Source: Membranipora membranacea
Taxonomy: Eukaryota; Bryozoa; Gymnolaemata; Cheilostomatida; Membraniporidae
Direction of reading: 5' to 3'
DNA: 64,000 bases
Assembly (NCBI GenBank): GCA_914767715.1
Contig: OU612072.1
Span: 9,176,001-9,240,000 of the forward strand
Shown here: piece after piece, positions 34,801 to 45,787 of the stretch
Position numbering within the stretch: the stretch's first letter is position 1
Layout of the letters: each line of letters starts with the position of its first letter
The notes under the pieces: model-generated
The model's database searches: none
Told to the model about the DNA's origin: nothing
The model's input: only the letters and a program-made list of their open reading frames with translations
Made by a program: the position numbers and the translations under genes

Positions 34801-36392
34801 ATATTCCCATTATAATCTGAGGTACTAAAATGGTACTATTTTCAACAAGTGATCACAACTCCAAAGGAAAAAAGTAGTACCTTTTTAGTACCTTCTCATC
34901 CCAACTTTGAGGGCAAATAAGTCTTAACTGGGCCACAGGCTGCTTTTGAACATAGAATAATGTTCTAAACTAGACTGAGATCTCTAGAATGATACCAAAA
35001 AACCTGATCCTTTACAAACACTTTAATGTGGTTCAATTTCCATCTCAATCATTACATTCTTGTCTTCAATCATGATAAATGTCCCCAATCTAGTCTTACT
35101 AGAGCTGGGAAAAAGTGATCTCCTATACATAAAAATATGTTTCTATCCACTAGGGAGCAGGTGGTTGCAAGGGAAAGAGAGCATAGGCAGTTGACTATCA
35201 CACTTCTTCTCATAACACTACTCTTCATACTTTCCAACACACCAGATGTAAGTCCTCAACACAAAAGTCCTCTTATTATCTATAGGTCACGGTTGGCAAA
35301 TAACACATATACCTGCCAACAAACTGCGAGCCATTTGGCGGGAAAAATTCCGGCCGCGCTTTTAAAGCTCCTGATTATCTCAGTCCTCGGACAGAGACAA
35401 ATCCTTGCATTTTCAACCAATATTTTAACCGATACACTTATGGACTTATGGAAAGGATATTTTGAGGCTAATCAGGGTATTGTAAGTAAGGGTATACTTC
35501 AGGAAAAATGACAACTTTAATGTCAAGCACCACATTTGGGCATTCAGCGTATCTGTAACTATCGCTGGTTGTCCCTGATCAGGCTTAATCTTGCTTACTT
35601 GACAAAGCGTTACCTGCCTCCTTGTCGAAGTGCTCAGACTAATGTAAATGCGAGTTTGTGGCATCACATGATCAGACATTTGCTGATAATATGACGCCAC
35701 AAACTCGCAATTTCAGCCATCTTACACTAACAGTTACCATGCGTAACAGAATGAGCATAATACAGAAACCGTGTTTTTCTTTCTTATAATTTGATTATTA
35801 TAAAAAAATATAGGTGCGCTTAACTCACTTCGCAGAATTTAATTTATTAACAGATAGAGTGACCTGTTTCCTGTTTAACAAGTTCCAATAAGAGACTTTA
35901 GTCAAGTCTAAGTTTACTTAGTTGATTGAGAGAGGACAACTTCTCATTTCTAGTCAACCTGATAATATTTCATGTCTTGAGTTTGATTGCCAAGACAGAG
36001 AGAGTATCAAAAGGGCAGAAAAAATCCTTTTTGTGCCGAAACCCTACTTATTTTTATTTCAGTTGACGTACTGGATAATGGACCATTCTGGATACTTCAA
36101 AAGAAAGAAAGTCACTCAGTACAGTATGGCCCTATTCTACACAGCAACTAGCGTTATTACCTGGATCAACTATTCATGCAACTTCTTTGTCTATATCCTG
36201 AGCAATGCTTCATTCAGGAAGGACTTCAGACTCGTTGTTACTGGATTTATGAGATGTCTGACTGGCAAAGGAGTAACTATTGACAGTAGCCATTCTCATT
36301 CTACTGGTACATCATCACTGTCAGATAACAAGCATCATCAGCTGAAGCCGGTGGTTCCGTCTTCACAATCAGCTACCGAGCAACATCCTTAG
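28854..36392 (+). CDS. GPCR-B: rhodopsin-family G protein-coupled receptor
   Basis: Eight exons: 28854-28872, 29050-29157, 29918-30015, 31056-31211, 31426-31589, 32267-32425, 35154-35247 and 36063-36392. They total 1128 nt, 375 aa. Exons 3, 4, 5 and 7 have the same lengths as in GPCR-A (98, 156, 164 and 94 nt) and all intron phases agree. The N-terminus MSDLENGTTADP carries one sequon (N6). Landmarks: GLVANLLSIATLW (TM1), GMAVADLV (TM2), NWCIVLLAIFRLIVIVFPLNA (TM3, FRL for DRY), REHRQLTITLLLI leading into LFILSNTPD (TM6, Asn-Thr-Pro where CWxP is usual), and WINYSCNFFVYILSNASFRKDF (TM7 to helix 8). The tail ends SSQSATEQHP. It is an inverted-duplicate partner of GPCR-C. Ligand unknown; a peptide-receptor-like assignment is inference. 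Confidence 0.88.
32787..32889. repeat. foldback family copy in GPCR-B intron 6
   Basis: Starts ATCAGGTTTGATCTAATTTG and ends GAATCAGATGAAGCTTGGCC. Its counterpart at the equivalent place in GPCR-C intron 6 is 41156-41283, so the insertion predates the inverted duplication. Confidence 0.65.
33890..33933. repeat. 44-bp perfect palindrome
   Basis: GTTTAAACCATAGAGTTATT followed by AT, then the exact reverse complement. The arms are 22 bp with no loop. It lies in GPCR-B intron 6. Confidence 0.85.
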
Positions 36393-36739
36393 TTTGGCTC
36401 ATAGTTACTGAACTCAATGGCTGATTATCCAAACTGAGACAAAAAGACTTTTACTTTAAATGGCGCGTGACTGGGTAACAAAGTCTTATGTTTGTCTGTG
36501 AATTTCTTGTGTCATGTAATGTAGTGATCTAATTATAGTTTACCCATATGTTCCCTGCGACTATTCCAAGCTCCAAGATGTCTCATGAATAGCTTTTGAT
36601 AACTAAATGTACTGCTGACGTTTATCGTTTGAGATTTTTTCTTACTCTGTTTGTCATGGTTTTTTAGTCATCACAAATGAAACTGGTAAAATGGGTCAGT
36701 GTCAAATCAAGATAGATCAGCAGATGTAATGACATCAGA

Positions 36740-36960
36740 CGTGGTGTAGTGGTTAGGGTTGGGGCTTCTCAATCTGAGAGTTGCAGATTCGAATCCTGGT
36801 CACTACCCAGGTTGCTAATGGAGATGAGCTCTTCATACACAACCCTAGCTTGCCCCATCTTGACCTTGTATGGATGTGCTTCATATATGAGTTGTATCAC
36901 GTCTTATGTGAGCATATTCTCTTTCGCCCCAAGAGGGGCACTGAATAGCAGATAAAAAGT
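36740..36960 (+). mobile_element. tRNA-derived SINE-like element
   Basis: GTGGTGTAGTGGTTAGGG (A box) and GCAGATTCGAATCCTGG (B box) are spaced as in a tRNA, with a non-tRNA body through about 36960. The acceptor ends do not pair well, so it is not called as a tRNA gene. Confidence 0.6.
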
Positions 36961-37467
36961 ATACTTCTTTTTAGATATTATATTACAAGAGGGACTGCAT
37001 TAATATTTTGATCTGATAGGTACATCTCCGGCTCCTACCCTGACCAAATACCTATATTCAATATATTTCCCTTCCATCAAGACTATTGACTAGCAAATTC
37101 TTATGGACAGAATCAAGGCTCAAGCTTGATTTTGTTTAGTGGAGTTCAGATTTGATTAATGGCAACATAAAAATAAAACACCTGGACACCAAACCCTTAA
37201 GGAGACGGGATACGGAGATGATACAAAATCTGAAATTGAAATTCATTGAGTTATCAATAATAAACCTGGTATGTGAACTGCAAGTCAAAAATAACACCAA
37301 TGCTGCTACAAAATACAATGCGGTAATGCCACCAGGAATTAAATGTCTCAGTGCTTTAATGCTTCATATAGTTTTCTGTCTGGGTTTATCATAAGTCTAA
37401 GGTCATGCCTTAGGATCATCCTTGTCTTGTCTTAATGCAATTCATGCATTGGTGTTTTCTCTCACCA

Positions 37468-37540
37468 GCTGAAATAGCTCATTTGGGAGAGCGTTAGACT
37501 GAAGATCTAAAGGCCCCTGGTTCAATCTCGGGTTTCGGCA
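37468..37540 (+). tRNA. tRNA-Phe(GAA)-like, possibly decayed
   Basis: The sequence folds as a 73-nt tRNA with anticodon GAA inside ACTGAAGATCTAAA, no intron, and discriminator A. It differs from the canonical copy at 48068-48140 in the D loop (CATTTGG instead of CAGTTGG, so position 15 is T). It also differs in the T arm (TTCAATCT instead of TTCGATCC, turning the invariant G53:C61 pair into G:U) and in the acceptor stem (a T:G pair). It may be a functional variant or a pseudogene. Confidence 0.8.
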
Positions 37541-37805
37541 AGCGCACCAATCCTGGTGGCTGGTTCTTTTTTATTGAAGGTATATTTTACTATTTGGTGT
37601 CGCCAAGCACTTAATACGGCTCTTTCCTCATACACAATCTATTGACTCTAATATGAATACTCAGGATTGTTGTCACTTGGTCAATCAGTAATTTTTCTCA
37701 AGCTATTCACTACCACTTATTTTGAAAGACAGCCATTCATTGGGCAAAAGATGAATCAGCTGCCAGGCATTGGTAAGGTTTCTATTTACGATCCTCTTCA
37801 ATGAC

Positions 37806-37915
37806 AATAATTTATCAAATTTCTACTGATGTTTGATTATTACCTGTTGTGTATATATATATATATATACACAACAGGTAATAATCAAACATCAGTAGAA
37901 ATTCGATAAATTATT
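37806..37915. repeat. 110-bp near-perfect palindrome
   Basis: Two 55-bp arms meet at an AT tract with no loop, centred at 37860/37861. Blocks such as CTACTGATGTTTGATTATTA and CCTGTTGTGTATAT reappear inverted with a single mismatch near the outer end. The centre is within about 30 bp of the midpoint of the GPCR-B and GPCR-C stop codons. Confidence 0.9.
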
Positions 37916-39382
37916 ATATTCATATATATATATGGTTTTGAAATTCATGCAACCGAAATTTATGTATGAAGGTTCTCTGCCATGTATATCAGGATGTGAA
38001 TACTTGTTGAAACTCAGAACAGTTTTACTCCTGGGATCACTAGAATTTCAACGGAATTGGTTTGTTTGATGATTACTGTAAGGCTTGGTATTTTTTATTC
38101 ATTTACATGAAGACAGCTCCGCATAAATTTCCAGGAAAAAAAAAAGAAGTTCTATTTTCAGAATCGACCTTTGAAATGGTGATTGGTATGCCTCTTCGAC
38201 ATAATCTTGTATTCTTGGATATTAAAGTAAATTGAAAGTCAGTCATAAATAAGCAATCTATTCCATACCAATATTTCCAAAGTTTTCGTAGCCATAAAGC
38301 CCTCAAAACTATAAGCCCAGTTATATAGCAAGAACTCCAAGATCAACTCTGAAAGAAGAACTCCAAAAGCAACTCAAAGCAAAAATGATCAACCTTGATT
38401 TGTGCCCATTTTTATAGGCAATGAGGTATCATAACTTGGACAATGTTGTTTATTTTGTGTTTTGTTTGTCATGTAAATCGTGCTGTTTGATTTAATATCG
38501 CAGTGTGTATTAGTTATTATGTGACCATTGTGTGTTGGGTCATTGTGTCACATATCGCTTATATATCAAACATTGATCCAACAACAAATATTAAATACCT
38601 ATCTACAGAAAAACTTGATTTCTGAGGATAGCAAATGAAAATATTATAATGATCTAGCTAGAGCATGTGCAGGCGTATGTGATGCTATATATTAGGCATG
38701 CAGTGCTGTATCAGCTTGTCTCATATCATCTCATTTCAACATTAAACCTCCTCATTTCTTCTCCTCTCCCCTCTGTGAGACTTTGGTGTCCGTTGAATTT
38801 ATTTGATGTTGGCAAATCTTAATTTAACTGAGTAAAATTAGCTAGAACGCCAAGAGTTTTAATTCTGTCAGGGTGGCAATGGAAGCGGTTCATCAGCTCA
38901 AAATATAAAGCAGTCCTTATTGTAATTTATAGAGATGAGTATGGCTTAGACTTTATAGGGTTTTCATCATTTGTTGTTGGCATCTGCGACCGCATAGCTT
39001 GTGCAGGTAACTTTCAACAAAAAAGCACCGGCCATATGTTGACCTATTTAGATTTAACCTTGACCCATTGACCAGTTTTTATTTGTTTTCAGTTGCGAGA
39101 ATGAAAAAACAGAGAAAAAAAAAGATCTTTAACAATAAAAGCTGCGTTACGTGACCAGCCGGTTTAGTTAAAAAAATTATTCATGAGACCTTCCTGCTTG
39201 GAAATGATAGCACTATGCTTGCTGAGGACATTTGTGTTAACAATAGTTAGATAACTACACTACATGAAACAAGGAATTCACAGACAAACTTTTTTTTGCA
39301 GAGTTATTCCCGATTAAAAGTATAAATCAGTTCAGTCTCAGTTTGGAGAATCAGCCATTCAATTCAGTTATTTTGAACCAAA

Positions 39383-42300
39383 CTAAGGATGTTGCTCGGC
39401 AGCTGATTGCGAAGACGAAAGCATCGGCTTCAGCTGATGATGCTTGTTATCTGACAGTGATGATGTACCAGTAGACTGAGAAAGGCTTCTTCTGGCACTG
39501 CTAACTCCTTTTCGAGTCAGACATCTCGTACAACTAGTCACCAAAAGTCTGAAGTCCTTCCTGAAAGAAGCGTTGCTCATGATATAGACAAAGAAGTTGC
39601 AGGAATAGTTGATCCAGGTAATCACACTGGTTGCTGTGTAGAATAGGGCCATACTGTACTGAGTGACTTTATTTCTTTTGAAGTATCCAGATTGGTCCAT
39701 TATCCAGTATGTCAACTGAAAAATAAGGTCAAGATCGCTGAAGTAGGTTGGCTTCAGGTTTCAGAGCTTTAAAAATGTTGTCCAGCCGTTTGCCTTTTAG
39801 TATTCATCTTCTTAATAACTGAGAGATATGGTTTACACTTAAATTGTAACTTGTGTATTTAAGGCAATTACCAATAACTTCATTTCATAAACAAAACAGT
39901 TACTGTATCATGGTCTTTGATTTACTCATGTTACAGTTTGTCAAAAATGGCTATAAATGCATTTTCTGGCATTATAGTGTCAAGGCACGTTGGATAATGT
40001 AATGCCACAAAGTTGCATCAGTCTGGACACAGGTAATGCTTTGGCAAGTAAGTAAGTCTAAGCCTCTGACATTTCGATGATATTGACAGAAATGATGTTC
40101 GCCCATATGTTATGTATGACATTAAAGTATTAAACTTTCCTCAAGTATACCCACACTTACAAAACCCTTATGAGCCTCAAAAAATGCTCTCATTAAGTCC
40201 ATAAGTGTATTGGTTAAAAAAAATGGTTTAAATCGCAAGAATTCTTTTGTCTCTGTTTGAAGACTGAGAAATAGAGGTGCCTGAATAGGGGCAACCGCAA
40301 TTTTCACCGTCAAGTTGCTCTCAGCTTGTAGGCAGGTATATGTGTTATTTGCTACCCATGACCTAAAGATAATGAGAGGACGTACATCTGGTGTGTTGGA
40401 AAGTATGAAGAGTACTGTTATCAGAAGAAGTGTGATCGTCAACTGCCTATGCTCTCTTTCCCTCGCAGCCAACTGCTCCCTAGTGGATAGAAATATATTT
40501 TGATGTATAGGAGAGCTTGTTTTGACAGCTCTAGTTGGACTTGCTTGATGACATTTATCATGATTCAAGATATGAATGTAACAATTGAGATAAAAATCGA
40601 ACCACATTAACTATCAGTTATGATTATTGAATACTGTATGTATGGCGATAACAGCAGTTTTCTGATCTCTAATTTGAGCCTGTATTCAGAGTTGTCCTCT
40701 CTCCAGTTTGGTACTTTTAACCAACCCAGCTAGGAAAAACAAATTGAAAAGAAGGTGATCCTGAAAACTGCTTATAATAGGATAAGAATGTGTCTTGATT
40801 CAGCATCGGCTTCATTGAAAACCCTGAGAGACAGGGATTCCAAATAATCGGGGGTTTCAAAGCTGATAAATCAAAATATTAGAAACGAAATTCATCAAAA
40901 ATTCAAAGAAATCTGTTCGCAAAACAGGCAGAAATTGAATACCACAATTATTTCCCAAACTATGTCCTTATGAGTTTACTATGTTGCAGATTTTGAATCA
41001 GTAATCATTTTTATCCTATTATAAGCGGTTTTCAAAGTAACCCTCTTTTCAGCCCCTTTCTCCTATGGGCATTGGTTAAAAGTACAAAACCGGAGAGAAG
41101 ACAACTACAAATAGAGCCTTAAATTAGAGCTCAGAAAACTGTCTATTAGAGTAAGCTTCATCTAGTGTACCTGCATTTCCTGTGCTCCCTCTCTACCAGA
41201 GGTCGCCACCAGCAGAATGCTACTGCAGTCAAATCATTGAACGGGGTTTAGTTCATTGGTCAAATTAGATTAAACCTGATCTAGGTGTTATGATGGTAAG
41301 GCACTGTAAAACATTAAGCTGATCAAAATTGATTGTTCAGCAGCGGTGTTATAAAATCATGTTTAGTCTTAGTTCTAAGTTTTTAGCAAGAAAAGAATAA
41401 TACATAGACAAACACCTTGTGAATGTCTATAATTCAATAACTACCGTATCAGCAAATGCCGATAGACTCAAAACTGCCAGTGAAAAATATTGGTATTTGA
41501 ATGTGATGAGATTATTTACGGTAAAGTAGTAGAACGTATAGTCATTGAGTATGTTAGGTTAACTTACTGCTCCATACAACCCCTGAGTTTGACCTGACTC
41601 CTTTTCAGTACCACATTGATTGTCACAGTCAAAACTCCACTGATTGTCACAGGTAATATATTGTTGACAATAAAGATCCATAAAAAATTGAGAGGCATAG
41701 CTGGCAATATTATGCCATTCTCCCACCTGCAGGAAAGATTGGTAAGGTTTACCAAATGTATTAAAAGTTTCAAATTTTAAAGGTTTTGTATCAATAATCA
41801 ATATTATCAAGAATCATTATATAAAAATAATCAGTATGTATCAAGAATCAGTATTTCATTATCCGATATTCTTATCGTAATTCTTAACCAATTAACACAG
41901 CTCAAGCTGAATAGCAAAGCATCATTGTTCCAGCCAAGCCTCATTAAATCATTATAATAAAATATATTTAGGCTGGTGTTCAATATATTCAAATTCAAAA
42001 TAACTTTTGAATTTCTCAACAGGTAAACAGACTCGATTCGGTTATGAGAAGAGAAGCCAATGTCAGGGTTTTAAATTGTTACTGTTAATACTGAAAATTC
42101 GAGTGTAAAAATAATATGTGAATTTTCTTTCCTTTTTTTACAGTACATAATTTTATGATTCCAAAGATAATGTTTGCTAGCTTACTAAGACATTAATCAC
42201 TTTGTATTTTATTTATCAAATGACTCATTAAAACTCTTATGGAAAGTGAACATGAGTTGTTTGTGTGTTTATACAGTATAAACACGAGCAAATAATGTCC

Positions 42301-44834
42301 TGTACAAACATAGGAAGGACAAGATAATTGTCAAAAACTTACTTTTTTGTCATATAACCAGGAATCTGAGCAAGAACGGTTCCGATATAAACTGAGCCAA
42401 TAGCCAGATTCACCCTCAATGGACTCGCATACACTGCGGCCTTCAGGGGGAACACAATCACTATTAACCTAAATATAGCCAACAGCACCATACACCAGTT
42501 GGATATCTGTAAAGATACATTAGACTCAAAATTTAATTATTTCAAAGCATACAACCAATCGCAAAGAGATAGACCTACATTCAGTGTCGACACGTTGTAC
42601 TGATGAAGATAAAATTATGAACAAAAACAAATGCTAGCTTGATACAGATTGCACATGGAGTAAATCAATAAGTTGACACATCATTATACTGAGCCGAAGA
42701 ATGAGAAAAAACATATTTTACTTACACACATAAAGGTATTCTGGAAGAGGAAGAATGTATTGTACCAGAAATATGCTCCAAATGATACTTTCAGATTTGG
42801 CGGCTCATCAACCATAGCCCATGTATAGATTGGTCTATACACCATGAAGCGTAAAGCAAAACTTAGCAGAATACACACCGTCTGTAAATGAAACTGTATT
42901 TGTTATTAAGTATTTTTATCATTCAACTTTATTATTCAAGTGTGATTATTCAAGTTATTCATACAAGGTTTTTATTACCGCACAAGCGAGTGCTTACATA
43001 TTTGTATCAACCATGTGATGTTGCAGTTTGGGTTTTTCGGCAGAAACATGACCTATTGGCTAAGACCAAAGTGACACTGCCGATTGCTGATTTGTGCCAG
43101 TTTCAGTTTTGGCAGTTTGCCGCACACTCAGTACCATATAACAAGGCATCGTGTCTTTCTCAACCACTGGTTATTCAGAGACAACACATTGGCTAGTCAC
43201 ACAGTTGAGCAAACTTTACATGATGTCTCTAAGTTATGAAGACTCACCACTAAATCAGCAAAGGCCATACCGATAAATATTTTGTAGGTCACACGCGTCT
43301 TTTTTTTCCATAAGGTAGCAATGCTGAGAAGATTTGCTACCAACCCTGTAAGTAGAAAACAATCAGCGGTAGGTGACAGTTGAATCTACCTCTAATGTAA
43401 TACAGCTGGTAAATGTGTATATTGTGGTGTAAGTGCCATGTAGGTCAAAGGTTGAAGGTTGCAACCACTGTATAAGTTAATAGGAGATACAGGCAACATG
43501 ATGAGGAGTGAAAATTTAAAAAAATATGTCTTGACACATCATTATAACGACAAACAACATATAATAACTAAGCCAACACTCTGCCTGTTACGCTGGCGGT
43601 ACAAGTGGTAGGACCCTAATAAGCAGGTCAAGGCCACCTCATTATACAATTCAGAGTAGTACCATGGCCTGAATTTAATTCCTTTAAAAACCCAACCGAT
43701 CAGGCAGATCATAAACTCAATAATAAACTTATACAGGACACTATATGGAAGATTAGCATTGAGGCAATGGTAATTGAGGTAATATATTGTGGGCAACGGA
43801 ACGACATTGGATGGCGCAGTAGCAATGATGTTATCACTGACTTGCAGCTCATATATAAATCAATCAACTTTGATTGGGTTATGAGTTTGGAAATCATACA
43901 ACAGATTTAGCAGCATGTTGTGAGCAGTCCGATACTACTTTTAGGGAAACGAATTTTTTAAGAACCAAGTATATCAAGTTGAAACAAGATGCTGATGATA
44001 GTAAAGTACATTACAAACAAAAAATCCGATGAAAATTAATCGCGCAGTCTTGGAACTAAGAGCCTGGATTATGGACAGTAAATCAATGGTAAGACCAAAG
44101 CTCTTACACCCTCCGATGTCCTTACATCCCCCACAGTAAAGTGCCTCACTTCAGCTGTATATGGTGTCCTCTATCTGTGTCCTGGTATCTGTTGCCAACA
44201 CATTGGCTCAGTCTACATGTTAATTTAAGGGAAACTAAACTAAAAATTGGCGATTTTGGTCAACTGTACCTTACATCCCCCACAATAAAGTGCCTCACTT
44301 CAGCTGTATATGGTGTCTTATATCTGTGTCCTTTATATGTGACCTGTATCTGGTGCCCAAAGATTGGCTCAGTCTACATGGTAGTTTTAGGAAAACTAAT
44401 AAATTGTTGACAGAACTTGATCAGTTCTATGGTAAGCTCACTAGAAAGTCAAAGTTGAGGTTGCGCCTCAAACCAAGTCTTCAACCATGAAACCATTCTA
44501 ACATACTACTTGCTCACCTATACTGCAAATGGTAGATTGCAAAACACCCAGCATCCAGAAGTATAAGACATTTGCTAAGTAATCCCACTGATCGCCTGTC
44601 ATTTCAATTGGATCCACAGTTGTTCCTACAAATAATTTATTATCATTACCTTCACTTGTAGCTAGGAAAATGTATTAATTCAAATTTATACAACAAATTT
44701 TTGCATTTATGATGAGTACCAAGAAATTCATATGCAAATTTCACAAGGAAACAACAACTGTCTCATTGGACCACATATTGGCAGTGTTGAGTTGAAGAAG
44801 CTAGAAGAAGCTTACCGTTCTCGATGTCAGACAT
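39383..44834 (-). CDS. GPCR-C: rhodopsin-family G protein-coupled receptor
   Basis: Eight exons on the - strand, in coding order: 44834-44816, 44625-44518, 43345-43248, 42881-42726, 42506-42343, 41726-41568, 40479-40386 and 39715-39383. They total 1131 nt, 376 aa, with no disruption. Exon lengths equal GPCR-B except the last (333 versus 330 nt). The N-terminus MSDIENGTTVDP has the same sequon. TM3 reads NWCMVLLAIFRLIVIVFPLKA, TM5 PLNFLWIFIVNNILPVTIS, and TM7 WINYSCNFFVYIMSNASFRKDF. Exon 4 encodes the same 52 residues as GPCR-B, while exon 6 differs at many sites. It appears to be a functional inverted paralogue of GPCR-B. Confidence 0.87.
41156..41283. repeat. foldback family copy in GPCR-C intron 6
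   Basis: Ends AGCTTCATCTAGTGTACCTG and TTAGATTAAACCTGATCTAG. Counterpart of 32787-32889 on the other arm. Confidence 0.65.
44122..44410 (+). repeat. two tandem copies of a 149-bp unit
   Basis: TTACATCCCCCACA recurs at 44122 and 44271, each followed by TAAAGTGCCTCACTTCAGCT, and later by a GGCTCAGTCTACATG block. It lies in GPCR-C intron 2. GPCR-B intron 2 lacks it at the matching place, so it is private to the right arm. Confidence 0.8.
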
Positions 44835-44950
44835 GATTGTTTGTGTTTGAGTAGCAATATCACAGATGTGGATCTGTCACTCTTAGTGAGCTGTCAGCTG
44901 CAAAATGATCACCAGCATTTTCATTTTACAATGTATCAATGATATCAAAC
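44835..44950 (-). promoter_or_regulatory. GPCR-C upstream region conserved with GPCR-B
   Basis: Reverse-strand counterpart of 28738-28853. The same CAAACACAAACAATC block precedes the ATG and CATTTTGCAGCTGAC lies farther upstream. Probably 5' untranslated region and promoter. Confidence 0.4.
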
Positions 44951-45410
44951 AATGGCTCTTTACCCCTATAAAACAGCTATAGGCAACCACTAATCTAAAG
45001 CTTTGATTGTCTTTCCGAAAATCCTCCGAACTGCTTTGGCTTGTTTTATAACCAATCTAAACAATATTTGTTGATGTGTAACACTGCTTTTATCGAATGA
45101 ATAATGTTTTTCCCCAAGTGAAATGGACTCAATTACAGTGTTTTAAATTGGCATAAGCTGTAGCATTAATAGTCAATTCCTAGAATCCGGTGACAATTCC
45201 TAGTATCTGCACTTGATTCCTATAGTTTCATTAATGACTCTCAAATGATAGATATGTATATTCTGTACAGGGGATTTAATGATGGTACTATAATCAATGT
45301 GTAGTTTGATTATTCCCTTTTTATCAACAGAGGTTAGTACTGAAACAAGGGAAGACTTGTTGTAACCCTCTCTGTTTATAATAGTGATAATACACTGCTC
45401 AGGGTGAAAT

Positions 45411-45787
45411 TGATTAAATCGGATGCCATATCACATGCCGCATCCCGAAGCATGGGCGGCGAATTATAATTTTCCTTAATGGCAAGGCTGCAATGTCTGC
45501 GCCAGTTTGCTCTCTGTTTGCAGGCAGGTCGGAGCACACCTGAGGGCTAACCAAACCCCAGTGGTCGATAAACTGCAGTGGAATTTGAACCCACAACCTT
45601 CATCACTCACGTGTTGAAGGATTGATTGATTGATTTATTGGCTATCACAAACATTAAATGTTGCGAAAAATGGATGCATATACTTTGTCATAATAAGAGC
45701 TTGCTACCAGTGTATGGAACTATGGACTTTTTTAACATATTTAAGGACCGGCGCTCTAACCAACTGAGCTATCTCCAACTGAGCTAC
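45411..45787 (-). mobile_element. SINE inserted in the right arm only, itself interrupted
   Basis: On the - strand the head GATAGCTCAGTTGGTTAGAG is followed by about 125 nt of foreign AT-rich sequence. The B box GGGTTCAAATTCC then follows, with the same body as the SINE at 9912-10170. The other arm shows the empty site near 28350 (AGTGTAATTTTACCC). The foreign segment between A and B boxes contains repeated ATTG units (45625-45640). Confidence 0.75.

Larger units (their letters stand above)
25902..36660 (+). repeat. left arm of large inverted duplication
   Basis: Similarity to the reverse complement of about 39080-47757 begins inside the last exon of GPCR-A (near 25902). It continues through the 26.2-28.8 kb spacer and all exons and most introns of GPCR-B, and fades about 270 bp after the GPCR-B stop. 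Anchors seen on both arms include GGCATACATTCTCT..ACGCTTATTCACAAC (26380), AGAGGGTTACAACAAGTCTTC (28390) and the upstream region 28738-28853. Boundaries are by eye. Confidence 0.85.
36393..39382. other. centre of the inverted duplication
   Basis: The 3' flanks of GPCR-B and GPCR-C converge here. Arm similarity runs to about 36660 on the left and about 39080 on the right. The unpaired centre holds a SINE-like element, a tRNA-Phe-like sequence and the 110-bp palindrome at 37806-37915. No coding exon is seen. Confidence 0.6.

Noticed and set aside
36740-36815. Possible tRNA gene
   Set aside because: A and B boxes are present but the acceptor stem and anticodon arm do not fold properly and a non-tRNA body follows; treated as a SINE.
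40122-40607. 161-codon - strand open frame
   Set aside because: It is GPCR-C exon 7 (40386-40479) read through both flanking introns; splice sites and the match to GPCR-A and GPCR-B define the true exon.
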